Shown piece by piece: positions 1 through 12,558 of a stretch of 64,000 bases of DNA. The DNA is taken from the NCBI RefSeq assembly GCF_019279795.1, contig NC_056745.1, positions 511,501,006 through 511,565,005 of the forward strand, read 5' to 3'. Source of the DNA: Protopterus annectens. Taxonomy: Eukaryota > Chordata > Ceratodontiformes > Protopteridae. The notes under the pieces are model-generated. The model did no database searches. It saw only the letters and a list, made by a program, of their open reading frames with translations, and had not been told where the DNA came from. The position numbers and the translations under genes were made by a program. The stretch's first letter is position 1, and each line of letters begins with the position of its first letter.

Positions 1-1371
1 CACATACAGTGCAGTGGCTGTTGACAGAAGCTGGATGAATAGTCTGGCTGGGGTTGTGGAACACTGTCATAGTTTCCATTTCAGAGAGAGGATTCATGCC
101 AGTTGTAAAAATAGTGCTAGTAATTGGAATTGGGACTATACACCAAATGGTTACTAGTGGCACTGATGAGTGATATTGATATTAAGAGGCAACATTAATT
201 TGCAACAATTACTGAAGATGACAATTCAACTGGAAATTTTGATAGAGGAGTAAACACAGTTAAGCTTGGGAGACAATAGCAAATAAATGCTTATAGAATA
301 TGTGAAAGCATTTTGAAAGTGTTTAGGGTACAGTGACAGGGAGGCAGTGTTCTGGAGTCTTAAGGAAGCATTAGCTTAGGACTGGCTGATGTTACGACAG
401 TGGCAGCAACTGGTGGATACTAAATGAAGTATAGGTTCACATTAAGATGTAGAAGGCAAACAGGTTGGGGCCACTGATGATGTGAAGAGATTAGTAATGT
501 ACTGAGCTGCAGAGGAGGTGACAGACACCTATTATGAACTTGGAGTGCAGTTATGTTAATGCTGACAAGACAGAGGGTTTATTCATAGTCTAAGTGCACG
601 ATGGCATAAGTGACTTGATGGACTTGGGGGAAACGTGAATAATGATGTTGGTAGGGACTGGGATTGCCTTCTTCATGAGTGATACAGACAGAAGGGGAGA
701 TACTAATGGGCAGTGCTAACATGACTGCGGAGATACTGTTTGGAGATGGAAAGTAGTAATGCTGACATTAGTGACACAATACTGAGATGGTTGTGGGGAG
801 GCAGTGTTGGGCAGTAAGTGTCATGGCAGGACAGAGATGGGCAGTATTGACAACAGCAGTTGCAAGATGAATGGTCTATATTGATAGCAGGAGATGGGAT
901 GAGATACAACCAGTGCACACAGACAGTGATGAGAAGAGACACACTAAATAAGACTATGCCACAATGGATGGTGTTTTTTTTTTTTTTTGTGAAGGGATAC
1001 AAATGATTTGGTGACAGGAACATGAGAGACAGAGACTGAGTGTTTGATGGCAAATAAATGCTTTTCATGTGGAAGTTCTCTGGAAATGCTTACTTCAGAC
1101 TGCTAGTATTACAAGTCAGTTTAGTCTTGCTTAAAGTATTTCATCCCCTGAAGCACAGCACCCATAAAGGAAAATAAATCTGAGGAGGGAGATATGTAAA
1201 TACCTTAAACATTCAGGTAGGGGGAAAGAAATATATGTTAGAGGAGTAAAGATAATCATCAAATATGGAAAATCGGAACCCAACATCACTTGAAAATAGG
1301 AAGGATAGACGACGTGAATTGGAATAGACAGATGAGTAAGCAGGTACAGGAATAGAACAGCACAGGAGAGG
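1..1371. other. Unassigned sequence
   Basis: No convincing coding region or transposon motif was recognised on either strand. The only clear structure is a run of T (about 969-987). The short open frames here have no family signature and lie in low-complexity sequence. It could be host intergenic DNA or a very old repeat. Confidence 0.4.
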
Positions 1372-2511
1372 TATAGGTTCATAGGTGTGTCCTAGGCTAA
1401 TGGCCCTGGAGCCTTTACAAGCCTAGCCCATAGGATTACCCTGACATTGTGCCACCCAACCTTAGTTCCCAGTGCCTCTGCCGAGTAGAGCCACTGGAGT
1501 GATCCCCATGGTGAATTTTCTATTTCCCATCCACTCATCAAGACTTCTCTTGAAGAGGGCCAGTGAGGCGCTCTGCTTGACATGTATGGGAAGTCTATTC
1601 CATAGCATGGGCAGTCTCTGGGTTATGAACCTGTCTCTCCAGCTTGCTCTCTTGATTGTGGTAATGAGGTTGAGGTCTCTGGAGCATGTAGTGCGGAGGG
1701 ATTGGGATTTCTTTAGATGTAGCATTTCTAACTGAGCTGGGTCAGACATGGCTTTGTAAGTCAAGCACAGATCACCTCTAAGTAGGTGATATGAGACAGA
1801 GAATAGTTGGAGTTTTTTTGAGTCTGTCCATATAAGGCAAGTGTTTAAGGCCTAGGATCCTCTCTGTGAGGTACTTTTGCAGCCTCTCCAGTTGTTGCAG
1901 GTGTCTAGTGAGGTACATGCCAAATGGGGGATTGTACTCGATGACTGGCCTAATGAGGGAAAAGTAGAGGGAGACAATGACCTCTTTCTTCTGGGATGCA
2001 AAACCCATAGTAATGAGATGTGCCACATAGAAGGACTTTCTGAGCACAGTGGCAATGTGGTGATCAAAAGAGAGGTTGCTGTCAACCTGTGTTTCCCAGA
2101 TCTCTTATGATGGCTTCTGTGTTCAGTGGACTACCATCGATGTGGTAATTCATGGGAACTGGGTTTTTCCCAAAGGGGATGACGACACATTTTTTGGCAT
2201 TGGGCTTAAGGCCATGGTTTTGACACCAGTCGTTGGTCTCAGTGAGGCCTTTCTGTAGGATGTCAACATCACTTGGGGAGTTAATTATGGCTATCAACTT
2301 GCAATTGTCTGTGAACTTTGTCAGCCAGAGTCCATTCTTGTTGGTCTGGACTTCAGAGAAGTAGATACCAAACAGGAGAGAACCCAGGACCGAACCCTGT
2401 AGAACTCCACTCATGACTGGTTGGCAGTCTGACTTGGAGTCAGTTACTTTCACACTGTGGATTCTATCTGTGAGCCAGTTTGCAACCCACCTAGTGATAT
2501 AGGGGTTTCAC
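1372..2511 (-). mobile_element. CR1-like LINE, 5'-truncated 3' end
   Basis: On the minus strand this reads as the C-terminal half of a CR1/Jockey-superfamily reverse transcriptase. A GVLQGSVLGSLLFGIYF block (RT motif B region, near 2400) is followed by KFTDNCKL, a decayed form of the catalytic FADD motif. The thumb follows (SLIRPVIEYNPPFGMYL near 1950, LPYMDRLK near 1810) and then the family C terminus (QRLPMLWNRLPIHVKQS, near 1600). The element ends at about 1372 with CCTATGAACCTATA on the minus strand, the same 3' terminus seen in the copies at 59-62.5 kb. Frameshifts break it into several frames. Upstream of about 2511 it is 5'-truncated, as is usual for target-primed insertions. Assignment to the CR1 clade itself, rather than a close relative, is an inference. 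Confidence 0.85.
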
Positions 2512-5500
2512 ACCTCCATTTGTTATCTACCTGAAGAAAAAATTTTCTGGAGTCTACTTGGGGTATAAAAATATTTATGTAAACATTTCCAAGCAAAAAT
2601 CTTAAATCTTCTAGATTTTGCTGCATATTTGGGAGACATACTTATATCCACCACTGTTTCTTTATTAATTGCTTATCCGGTCTTTTGCCTCAATCCTTTC
2701 TAACCTCCTCTGATTGATTCTTACAGTTATCATGCAATATTTTACATGCTCTACTAATTATTCCCTTTTTAACAGCAGCTTCTGTTCTAGATTCTACTAA
2801 AAACTCTACCAGTGCTGGTCTTTCATAGGACCCCTACTTCAGTCTCTTTGCCTATACTTTAATATCAATCCTTGATGGGGAAGGCAATTTCTAATGTGCA
2901 GTCCAAATAAAATAAATAAAAATAAAAAAGAAATTCTTAGTATCTTCCCATTCTACTATCTTTCACTCTCTAGTTCTGCTCCAAATACCTTTGTTTCTTT
3001 GCAGTTTTCTCCAATAAACTCTAGCCCCCTCTTGCCTATTGTCTATATCCCTAATTGCAGTCAGCCCTTTCTGCACAATCTCCTTTCTTATAATACTTTC
3101 TGCTACTGTATGAATATAACATTCTTTATGATTTTTGTTATTCTCCTTAAAGATTTGCATCCAAAATCCCAGGCTCTCCTTGTTTGAGCTTCCCCTATTT
3201 CATCATCATCACTTTCCACTTTGAATCATAGGTTTCTGCTTATGCTATATATAGGAGCCTTAACTGTGTAGCTCTGAAATAGCTCTTCAAATCAGGTAAT
3301 CCCAATCTACCTTATTCTATTGGAAGAATCAGCTTATCCCCTTGACTCTTGCCGTCTTCCCCTCCCAGATAAAAATCCCTCAGCTCTTTATTAATTGCTA
3401 TCCACAATTTCTCCTCTAGTTGATAAAAGTATGCTTGACCTCTAAGACTAAAGGGGCTAAACATTTTAACTGCTTGTATCTTACTATCTATATAACAGAG
3501 CTTCCAATTTCTCAGTTTTTGTGTTATTTGTTTAGTCTCTTCCCACATATCCTTAGCTGCCACACTAGAATAATTTTTTATCCATATTCCTAAATACTTC
3601 ATTTAATCATGTCCCCATAAATATGGATATTGCTGAACCAATTCATGTGTGGGTACATAAATTACTACTATTGTCTTTGTTTTAGCTTCATTAATTTTGT
3701 ATGCTGAAAAGATTTGAAATGGTCCACAGCACTGTAATGTACTTTTCTGGTTTTGTCAGGTATAAGTAATATTATCTTCAAATAGAGCCAGCTTTTCTTG
3801 ACTACCATATACCAGTTATATCCTTGAATTTATGTGTCCCTTATTTTCTTTGCCAATGGTTATAAATATAATACAAATAACAAAGGGGTAAGAGGACAAC
3901 CCTGCCTGGTTCCTCTGCTCAAGCAGAAATTATCAGAGAGGATGGCACCCACGTTAACTTTCACCTCCAATCCCTCCTATATTCTCCTAATCAACCTTAT
4001 AATTTCTATCAGGGAATGCAAATGCTTCCATTGCCCATCTCATAAAGTCCCCACTTTGTCAAATGCTTTCTCTGCATCGAGACCTACCACCAACAGTGGT
4101 ATTTTCTGACATTCTGCTTCCCTCTGGATCATCAATGTTCTGTTAGTGTTGTCAAACCTATGTCTCCCCTCCACAAAACCACATTAATCCATATCTATCA
4201 ATTTTGGCATCGCTTTTGCCATTTTTTTAGTAATTATAGACAAACACTTTATAATCATGGTTTAGTATTGAAATGGGCCTGTATAAAGCTGGATGTGATG
4301 GATCTTTACACTCTGGGTATTACAGTTACCACCACTTTCTTCCAGAATGTTGGCACTTCTCCTCTTAAAATATTGTTAAACAAAACCTTCCAGATCTTTA
4401 ACATTTTCCCTCCTAGCTTCCAAACTTCAACATGAATACCATCTATTCCTGGGGACTTTACATAGATTGGTTATACATCACTATTTTTATCTCATCTCCT
4501 CCTATCCTGTTAGTAACTGAGCCTCATCTAACTCTAACCTTGCCATATTTAATTCAGCCAAAAATATTTCCATTTGTACCTTTTCTTGATTTCCATATTT
4601 CTCTGCTTTAAACAGACTTTCATAGAATTTCTTAAATATTTCTAATACCTCTACAGGATCGCTTGTTACCTTCCTTGTTACAGGCTCCCTAAATTTGGCA
4701 ACAGCCCTTTCTTTCTATTGCCTGAGTTGTCATACTAAAAGTTTTTGTGCTCTAGAGTCATTATCAAATAACAGTTGCTTAACAGCAATCTTTCTAAACT
4801 CATATATATTAAGAAAGTAATCCCTTATTTTCTGTTTAGCATTTTGCTGTTGCTCCTCCTCTTGTTCTGTGAGATTCCCACCCCCCGTATTCTGCAATAC
4901 TTTAATATTTGTCAGTCCCTCTAAATAAATCTTGTTACTTCTTAACCATATCCTCCTTTTTTTTATTTCCACTCTATTTTTAAACTCCACTTTAATTTTA
5001 TCCCACTGCCTAGCTGTATTTCCAGAATAAATTTCTGTCTTCTCCAATAGCCCCTGAATAATTGGGAAAGTGACAGTGTCATTTTTATTTCATTAGCCTG
5101 TGTTTTTATTTTAGTTATTATTGGTGGATGATCCAAAATAGTTATTGGGTGCGTATCAAGACCTTCAGTTAAATGCACATGTTCCCGTGAAATGTAGATT
5201 CTGTCTTCCTTAGCCCAGTTTTTGTATCTTGGGGAATAATATGTAAATTCTCTCTGAACTCCTAGTACTGGATTCACATCTTCCTTGCCAAGTATTTTCA
5301 TAAATTTCTTCAGACGTCTACCCTCCTTTGTTATACCTTCCCTTCTGGGTCCCCAGACACATATTCACTGCTGCAAATCAAATACTATTCCCTATTTAAA
5401 AGTAATATTCCTTGTTGAAAGCTGATTGTTTCTCCCAGAATTTTCTTAAGCTCCATTATAGAAGTTTTAGACAGAATATAAATGCATACCAATGTAATCC

Positions 5501-5800
5501 TCCTCCCTTTCTAGTAGCCTGTTAGTACTACAATTCTACCATTATTTTTTTTATCCTCTTCTATCACTATTGGAGCTCCTCTTGCAATTAATGTAAGTAC
5601 TCCTTTCTTTCCTTTGTCCCAGGTATTTCACTGAATAACCATCCTGAAAACCTTCTTTATCAAATTCACATGTTGAGTTCTTTCCAAGTGTGTTCCACTA
5701 GCATAGCTGTTTGCAATCTACATTTCAACATAGTTCACTACTCTTTCTTGTATTTATCTGTGAGACCACTGCCATTTAAAGACATTACAGAAAGCATCAT
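2512..5800 (-). mobile_element. L1-type LINE ORF2 (endonuclease-RT), decayed
   Basis: Minus-strand remains of an L1 ORF2 protein (apurinic-type endonuclease plus reverse transcriptase for target-primed integration). The endonuclease start is visible near 5790-5690 (a SLNGSGLTDKYK block and a VETHLE block, degenerate for the conserved QETH). The end of the endonuclease is near 5240-5190. RT motif A appears as LDAEKAFDKV near 4090-4060. The B motif region (a decayed GTRQGCPLTPLLF pattern, frameshifted) is near 3920-3880. A remnant of the catalytic loop (LFEDN for FADD) is near 3790. The typical L1 block KYLGIWI lies at 3600-3580. Several stops and frameshifts make it non-functional. The 5' boundary abuts the DIRS terminal repeat at 5830. 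ORF1 is absent here; an L1 ORF1 in the same orientation lies beyond the DIRS at 30.6-31.98 kb. Confidence 0.85.
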
Positions 5801-5829
5801 TGTATTAAAAAGTTATTATTCCCACCTTT

Positions 5830-6310
5830 TATGTATAAATAAAAGTTATGTACTCACCATAACTATGAATCTGTGTTGTCCATTTTCATTCTTCCTAAAT
5901 GAATGGGTTCAGATCCGATCCTCAAATCAGACATGGCCACTTTCTCTAGATTCTAGGATCAGATTCTTGAGTTCCTCCCTTACTCACAATGCCCCTGACT
6001 ATTGTGTTACCTCAGATCACGTTTGCTGATGTTATACACTGTCACAACAAAGTATCTCAGTATTGGTTTGACAGAAAAAAAAAGTGATAGCTGAAAGATC
6101 AGGAGCTCAAACAACAACTATGGTTCTTAGCAAGAATTCCATGAGGTCCCTCCCAAACATATGGATAGGGTGAAGGTGGGGGGGAGATGAGGAAGAATGA
6201 AAATGGACAACCCATATACATAGTTATAGTGAGTACATAACTTTTATATCTGATGTTGTCATTTTCATTCATTCCTCAGTGAATAGGACAGAGTCCCAGA
6301 TATGGTAACC
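5830..6310 (-). repeat. DIRS 3' terminal repeat and internal complementary region
   Basis: Two inverted arms are visible. The first starts near 5834 with AGTTATGTACTCACC and runs to a CCATTTTCATTC block. The second is its complement at 6195-6245 (GAATGAAAATGG, then GTGAGTACATAACTT). A further forward copy of the GTTGTC-ATTTTCATTCATT block follows at 6255-6285. Inverted termini plus an internal region complementary to the ends are the hallmark of DIRS elements, which integrate through a circular intermediate without target duplications. A related arm is found at 29270-29490, as expected for the opposite end. Confidence 0.75.
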
Positions 6311-6364
6311 TTGGGTGGCCCTCATGGAAGGATGCTCTGGAAAAGTGAAAAATTGAATGCAGTT

Positions 6365-7211
6365 CTATTTCTGGAAATATATACAATTTGTAATGAGAAA
6401 TAAAAGTTTGAGCATTAGACCATGTGGCAGCTGCACAAATGTCATCAGTGGATGCTCTACCCCAAATGTGGCTATTGACCTAGTTGAACGTGCTTTAGGT
6501 TGTCTTGGCAAGGTTAGGCCTCTCAAGGAATAAACATAGGAAACACAATCTGTTATCCATTTGGCTCGTGTAGTACTGGAGACTGGTTTTCTCCCCATCT
6601 TATTGCTTGAAAAGGAGGCAAACAATCAATCGGTTTTCCTAAATTCCTTAGTCCTTTGATGGTAAAAATGAAGGTGCCCATGTACGTCCAAAGATGGGGG
6701 GTACATTCTCCTGTACTGTCAAATTGCAGAAAGAAAACTGGTAAAAATTGATCACTTGATTGATATTTGTTTCACAGGAAACTTTTGGTAGAAAGGAAGG
6801 ATTAATCTGTAAAGTAACTATCTTTGAATAAATGTGAATAAAAAAAAAATACAGTGGCTTTCAAGAGTGTGCTTGGAGTTCAGAAACTCATCTTGCTGAA
6901 GTTATGGACACCAGAAAGACAGTTTTTCAAGACAGAAACTTAAGATCTACTTTAGCTGATGGTTCAAAAGGTCAATGCACCAAAGTCTGTAATACTAAAG
7001 TCAGGTCCCTAACTGCAGATCTAAGAAAGAAGGTACCTTTGAGAAAGACCTTACATAACTTAGATGAAACCAAACGAGAAGTATTGTCTCCAATGTGGTA
7101 GTTGGAGATGGCTGTTAACTGAACTTTGGTGGTGGAGAAACTTCCCCATCTTCGAAAGATGTAGGCAAGGAAATCTAAAACAGCAGGGTGTGGAGCAGTG
7201 AAAGGATCCAA
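6365..7211 (-). pseudogene. DIRS tyrosine recombinase (broken)
   Basis: Tyrosine recombinases insert the circular DNA form of DIRS elements. The N-terminal core-binding part reads around 7211-7100 (AVLDFLAYIFRRWGSFSTTKVQLTAISNYH, split here by describing its two halves: LDFLAYIF and STTKVQLTAI). The catalytic C-terminal part is at 6600-6380, with KPVSSTTRAKWI, then KARSTRSIAT, which matches the conserved basic HSTRAVAT block carrying a catalytic arginine. The terminal region that should carry the nucleophilic tyrosine (family pattern TF..HY) is not preserved. The middle (6630-6970) is frameshifted. The same domain is recognisable at 63376-64000. Confidence 0.75.
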
Positions 7212-7355
7212 CTTTCTCTGATGAGCCCAAAAAGAAAACTTATTCCATTTACTCTTATAAATCTTCCTAGTTGAAGGTTTATGAGACGAAAAAAAGAATC
7301 TGGCAAATTGGAGAAGAAAGCCTGAAATATCTAGCCATCATTGGAATTGGAGAAA

Positions 7356-8106
7356 TCATGCGGTAAACTTGAGGGCTGCAATATCTGGATGAAACATCCC
7401 TGATGAATGTGACAGAAGGTCTGGACTGGGATCCACTGCCCAAGGAGGGCACAGTAGGCGAGACCACAGAAAGGGAAACCACACTTGCCAAGGCGAGTAG
7501 GGGGCAATGAAGGTTACTCTGCTCTTCAACCAGAGCACTTTCTGAAGAAACCTGGATATTAGAGGTAGGGAAGGGTTAGCGTAAAGGAGACTGGAGGGCC
7601 AAACATAGACTAGAGCATCTCTCAGTGAATGTACCTGAGGGGGAATTAGGGCAAAGTACCTGCTGCGTTTGTTGTTGAGAGGAGAGGTAAATAGATCATG
7701 GCACGGTTGACCCCATTTGTGGAAGATCATATCGGTCATTGATTGATTGAGAGACCACTCATGAGGTATTAGATGGTCCTGCTGAGCTTGTCTGCCAAAA
7801 TGTTGGAGTTCCCAATATGTACGTCACTACAAGAAAGCAGTTGAAGGAGACCACCCACTGATAAACCCTCACTGCTTCTCGGCATAGGAGATAGGATCTG
7901 GTTCTCTCCTGTTTGTTACTGTAACAGACTACTGACATGTCTGTTTGAATAGCAGTAGTTCCTAGTGGGAGAGAGCTTTGAAGGGCCTGCAGCACTAGAA
8001 GCACCGTTCTCATCTCCAGGACATTTATATAGAAATTTGTGTCTTCATGGGACCATGTGCCTTGAACAGTCCATCCCAAGTAATGACCGTCCCAACTGGA
8101 AGGCAT
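7356..8106 (-). pseudogene. DIRS RNase H and connecting domain (broken)
   Basis: The RNase H domain degrades RNA in RNA:DNA hybrids during reverse transcription. Seen near 8106-7780: GTWSHEDTNFYINVLEMRTVLLVLQAL (blocks GTWSHED and INVLEMRTVLLVL), IQTDMSVVCYSNKQ (decayed SDN..YI.KQGG) and a remnant of the HIPG block. The downstream region at 7740-7360 carries KWGQPCHDLFTSP, a family block conserved as WG.P..DLFAS, then APYSPWQVWFP (family IAP.WP...WFP). Comparable blocks are better preserved at 42.65-43.8 kb. The acidic residues of the active site are only partly retained. Confidence 0.8.
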
Positions 8107-8339
8107 CCATGGTCAAAGTGGCATTCGGGGAAGGAAGAATAAATGTATACCATTGACAAATGTCTTCGAAGTGCATTCACCACAGCAGGGATTTTCTGCA
8201 AACCTGAGATAATTTTATCGGCTGATGTAAGGGATGTCAATGAAAAGACGATTTGGACTGCTAGAGTCCATTGAAGAACTCTCATACAAAGATAAGCAGT
8301 GTGTATCAAAGTTATTGCATCAGCCATCAACCCTAGGGC

Positions 8340-9646
8340 TTTGAGTATCATTTTTTGGGGGGGAAGAGGTGTGAGAAAGAACCTGTCTGGCACACTATTT
8401 CAAAGTAAGAACTTTGTTTTGAGGCAGAAGAGCTAGACAATTGACTGTATCTAGACCAGTCCCCATAAACTCCAAGAGTTGAACTGGTTGAAATTGCGAC
8501 TTGGCCAGATTGATCATAATTCCAAGAGAATGAAATAACTGAAGTAAGTAATCCCTGGCTCTTTCCAGAAGATGCCTGGCTGGTGTAATAAAGTGCCAGT
8601 TGAGTAAGCAGGGAAGCACTCTGAATCCAGGCAGTGTTAGATGGGGTGCTACCACTGCCATGCATTTGAACACCCTGAGGGCTGTGGTTTGACCTAAGGG
8701 TAGGGCTCTAAACTGATAATGACTGGCTCCCAGCTGGAAGCATAGGTATCTTTGAGATCGCCTGTTCAATTTTGATATGACAGTACACGTCTTGAAGATC
8801 AAAAGAACACATTCAGTCATCCTTCTGTAGGACAGGCAGAATGGGCTGAACCATGACCATACAGAATTTGGAATTCTTTACAAACTGGATGAGATAGAGA
8901 TCCAAAATGGATCTCGCATCCCCTGTTTTCTTTGGAACTAAAAGAACCTTGAGTGAATTCCTTATCCTCTTTGGTCTGGGGGGACCTCTTGGATGAGACT
9001 GTTGTCCAACAGCTTTTGGATCTCTAGAGCTGCTAACTCACTCAAATTGGGTGGAACATTAGGGAGACATTTTCTTTTCTTTTGGGGAACTTGTAAAAAG
9101 GGGATGAAATATCCTCTGGATATGATCTTTTGCACCCATGAATCTTTTGTGATGGCTATCCAGGCTTTTAGGTGCAAGGACAAGCACCCCCCTGACTGCC
9201 TCCACAGAGGGACAGTAGGACAAGCTTTCAGGAGCACTGAAAGGATCTGTCAGAGAACAACTGTCAAGACCCTTGATTCTGCAGACCCCCTCTGCCCCGT
9301 GGGAAGTGTCTTCCATTGTAGCTATTCTCCCCTCTGCCTCTGGGGGAAAAGTCTCCATGTGTCTCTTGGAAAGCTCCTTGAGACTTCAGGAACCAAAACA
9401 TGCCACTACATTGATTCCTAGAAAAGGATCTCTATGGGGTAGAAAAGAAGATTCCCATAGCAGACAAGGTCTTTCCATATTTCTCACTGTGGGAAAGTCT
9501 CTCTAACTATTGGCTCAAAGAAGATCAATCAAAAGGAGCATTGATGAATGATGCTCAAAGAAGATCCATCAAAAGGAGCATTGATGAATGATGCTTTAAA
9601 GGGCTCTGCAAAATTGTACAAGTGTATCCAGGCATGTCTCCTAATG
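8340..9646 (-). pseudogene. DIRS gag end and reverse transcriptase (broken)
   Basis: Near 9237-8960 the sequence gives ISRGYFIPF, a VPPN block and ALEIQKLLDNSLIQEVPPDQ. This is the N-terminal RT region of DIRS elements, which normally leads into a GFYS.FF.V.KK motif. At 8820-8400 there is QFRALPLGQTTALRVF, the RT palm (family ALPFGL..APRVF). The catalytic YLDDWLL motif has decayed to CLLNWHF near 8600. A 40-bp direct tandem duplication lies in the upstream part (9513-9592). The reading is cut at 9646 by the PLE-A insertion and resumes at 12574. Confidence 0.75.
9513..9592. repeat. 40-bp tandem duplication
   Basis: A 40-bp unit beginning GCTCAAAGAAGATC is present twice head to tail (9513-9552 and 9553-9592) with one visible mismatch (CAATC against CCATC). 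It lies in the DIRS gag/pol remnant. The near identity means it is younger than most of the decay around it. Confidence 0.9.
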
Positions 9647-9770
9647 GAACAACACACACAACACTAAGTGAAGCAGCAAAACCACTGAATTTTGAAATAT
9701 CAAGTCCAAATAAAAATAAAAGAAAACACTGGAAATGGACAGTTCGGAAAAAATAAAAACATTTAATATA

Positions 9771-9970
9771 AACTTTTGCCAAATCAAGGCTTCTTCAGGC
9801 AAGATAAAGTAATGAGAATAAATCGGTATATAAATAGCCTTAAAAAGTCACATGCTCTAATAGAAACTTGATGAAACCAATTAACTAAAGTGATCAAATT
9901 TGTTTGTGTAGTTCTCTTAACAGAGGCTTTAAGGACACACAAACATCAAGTCCTGGTGGTTTGTGTGCCT
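9771..9970. repeat. Left arm of PLE-A inverted repeat
   Basis: This 200-bp stretch is the reverse complement of 12351-12550 with roughly 80-90% identity by eye. Shared blocks include AAGATAAAGTAATAAGA-type sequence, GATGAAACCAATTAACTAA and TAACAGAGGCTTTAA. About 120 bp of non-repeated sequence lies outside it up to the target duplication at 9646. Terminal repeats in either orientation are known in Penelope-like elements. Confidence 0.85.
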
Positions 9971-11319
9971 TCAAACGGAGTATCCAATGGTATTCATCAA
10001 ATTCAGTACAATGTACAACCCCCCCCCCGAGGTTCTTTTAAAACATTCAGTATTAAAAATTAAAAATCATGACACAAACCTTTGTCTAGTTTATATTTGT
10101 ATAATGCATTTGTCACAACTTGTCTGTTCATATCTGAAATATGGTTGCCAATACGTTCTTTACATTTCTGGCTGTTTTTTACCAACATAATACTCTATAG
10201 TCATAGCACCATACAAGTGTTTGAACGTGCGATCTAGGATTTATATGGGAAATGAAATATAAACAGGTTCTACAACCTCACAAATGAAGAATGACTAGCT
10301 GTTAATTTTCTTGTTACTACTACTAATATAGTAATTAAGAGTGCTGACAAGAGTGGTGGGGTTGTTGTCTTGAATAATCTGCTCTACTTGAATGCAATGG
10401 AACTTTTGCTGGACAATGCGGATTATGAGAAAATTACTAGTCATGAACTCCAAATAGTCATTACAAATGTATTACAATGTCTACAGGGTATGCATACAGA
10501 ATCAAAGATTGATAAAAGCATTATTTAATTACCTATATACTGAGACTCCTATTACACCATTCATTTACAGTCTACCAAAAATACACAGGTCTTTGTTAAA
10601 TCCACCATTTAGACCCACTCTCAGTCAGAGGCTTGGTCACAGAGTCTATTTCCAAGTTTACTGAAACCCAGGTAAAGGTTGGCTTTCACAGCACAAGGAC
10701 CATCATTAAAGATATTAATGAATTTTTACATGAGTTATATGGATGGTCAAAGCTTAAGGACTTGAATGGTTGCATTTTTGGTATGTTAGATGTAGATTCT
10801 CTGTTTACAGTCATACCCAATGACCATGGAGTTCAGTCAGTAACAGAATTTCTGCTTGATTTTACAGAATATACACATGCAAACATCAACATTCTGCCAA
10901 TTATTAATGCTAGTGCTCACAAATAATGTCTTTTTATTTCAAGAACAGCTGTATAAGCTAATAGGAGGGGTGATGATGGGTACCCCAGACGCCAACAGCT
11001 ATTCTAATATAGTAATGTATATATATATATATATGGGAATGTAAGTTTATTTTAACATCAGAAAATTCTTGTTTCTCTAATCAAGTACTTTTTTACCGCT
11101 GCTTTGTTGATATGTTTTTTATCTGGCATGGAGATGTTGAGACTTTTAATGAGGTTTATGGATACTTATCAAATACTGTATATTTTTTAAAGTTTAAAAA
11201 AATTGTCTCTTCTGACAGAATAGATTTTCTCGATATTACAATTTTTAAAAACATGGAGTGTAAATTAAACTACTCTATATCAGAAGCCTACCAAACATAA
11301 TGCTTATTTACATAGTATG

Positions 11320-11550
11320 CTGCGGTGGTGGTGCTGCGGTACCATTGTCGCCACACAGTAAGACGTCCTGTTCGATTCTCAGCTAGAGCATCATCTGTTT
11401 GGAGACATGCGTGAATGGGCATACCTTCGTTGAAGGTTGTGCATCAGGGCTGGCAACTCGGCACGTAAACATCCACTGCCAATCATTAGCGGACCAGAGT
11501 TCTGCTGTGGCGACCCCTAACCGGGAAAAAGCCAAAAGACACAACAGCAT
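11320..11550 (+). mobile_element. tRNA-derived SINE with RTE-like tail
   Basis: The 5' part has a tRNA-like head with a clear B-box core (GTTCGATTC near 11373) and a GGTGGTGCTGCGGTA block in the A-box position. The 3' part ends with TCTGCTGTGGCGACCCCTAA near 11498-11517, then CCGGGAAAAAGCC. That tail also ends the SINE at 28705-28847, and it closely matches the 3' end of the RTE LINE at 45.43-45.5 kb (CGCTGTGGTGACCCCTAA on the minus strand). SINEs commonly share the 3' tail of the LINE that mobilises them. It lies in the PLE-A coding region. No clear target duplication was found. Confidence 0.8.
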
Positions 11551-12350
11551 CTGCACTTCATGTTTAAAGGCCAAATGCTGAGAGTGGCAAAGTTAAACTC
11601 TTCAGATTCTAATATGAATTCCCAACTGAATAAATTATTTTTCAGATTTTATTGACAGAGGTTATAAAATTCATGACTTTAATCCTATTTGTGATAGCAT
11701 TAAACAGCAACATCTAACCTAGGCTAAAACTACTTTTTCAACCAGAAAGTAAAGACGGCGCATCCTAAAAATGTCTAGATGCCTGTTAACCTACAATAGA
11801 AATACCAACAATGTTAAACATATTATATCAAAATACTGGCATATCTTGCATGAACTTGGTTCAGTTATATCTTTATGACCTAGCTTTGGATATATACGAA
11901 GTGGCAACTTAAAACATCTACTTTGTTACAAACAACCACCACATGGAAGGTTCCCACTCAAAATAGTGAAGAGGGGTACTTTTAAGTGTGGTAGGTGTGT
12001 CTACTGAAAATTTAAATATACAGGAAGATTTTTTACCCATCCTGTAAGTGGATCTAAGTTTCAGATTAATGTTTATGGCAACTGTGACATGAACAATTTG
12101 TTTTACTTAGCTTTGTGTAATCATGGTCAAGCATATTAAGGTGGTAAAACCAACCAGAAACTTAAAGAACGTATTGGCAAGCATATTTCAGATATAAATA
12201 AACAAGTTGTGACAAATGCATTATACTAACAAACTAGACAAAGGTTTCCATCATGATTTTAAATTTTTAATAATGAATGTTTTAAAAGAACCTCTGTGGG
12301 GAGGAAATATTGTACTGAATTTCATGAATACCACTAGATACTACGCTTAA

Positions 12351-12558
12351 AGGCACACACATCACCAGGACTTAATGGTTGTCTTTCTTTAAAGCCTCTG
12401 TTAACAGAGCTACACAAATGAGTTTGATCACATTAGTTAATTGGTTTCATCAAGTTTCTATTACAGCATGTGAATTTTTAATACTATTCATATACCGATT
12501 TAGTCTTATTACTTTATCTTGCTTAAAGAAGTCTCGATTTGGTGAAAGTTTTTAACTT
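12351..12558. repeat. Right arm of PLE-A inverted repeat and 3' end
   Basis: Complement of 9771-9970. The last 40 bases hold a decayed hammerhead-like layout: GUC/GGU-type stem II after a degenerate core, GAAA, a GTT-TTT-AAC hairpin, then TT immediately before the target duplication. The core here is TTAAAGA where a hammerhead needs CTGANGA, so it is not expected to be active. Confidence 0.6.

Larger units (their letters stand above)
9647..12558 (+). mobile_element. PLE-A, Penelope-like element with 15-bp target duplication
   Basis: Flanked by perfect copies of GCATGTCTCCTAATG at 9632-9646 and 12559-12573, so both insertion edges are exact. The body encodes Penelope-type RT: SADKSGGVVVLN near 10340, YSLPKIHRS near 10560, a DVDSLFTVIP block near 10790 (RT motif A), and GGVMMGTPDANSYSN near 10970. 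A GIY-YIG endonuclease remnant follows at 12110-12215 (AYWGGKT-type block, LKERIGKHISDI). The N-terminal region is missing. It carries a SINE at 11320-11550 and about 200-bp inverted repeats at its two ends. Stops and frameshifts make it inactive. It interrupts the DIRS gag/pol. Confidence 0.9.

Noticed and set aside
11320..11400. Functional tRNA gene at the SINE head
   Set aside because: It has a good B box but continues into a SINE body and RTE-like tail.
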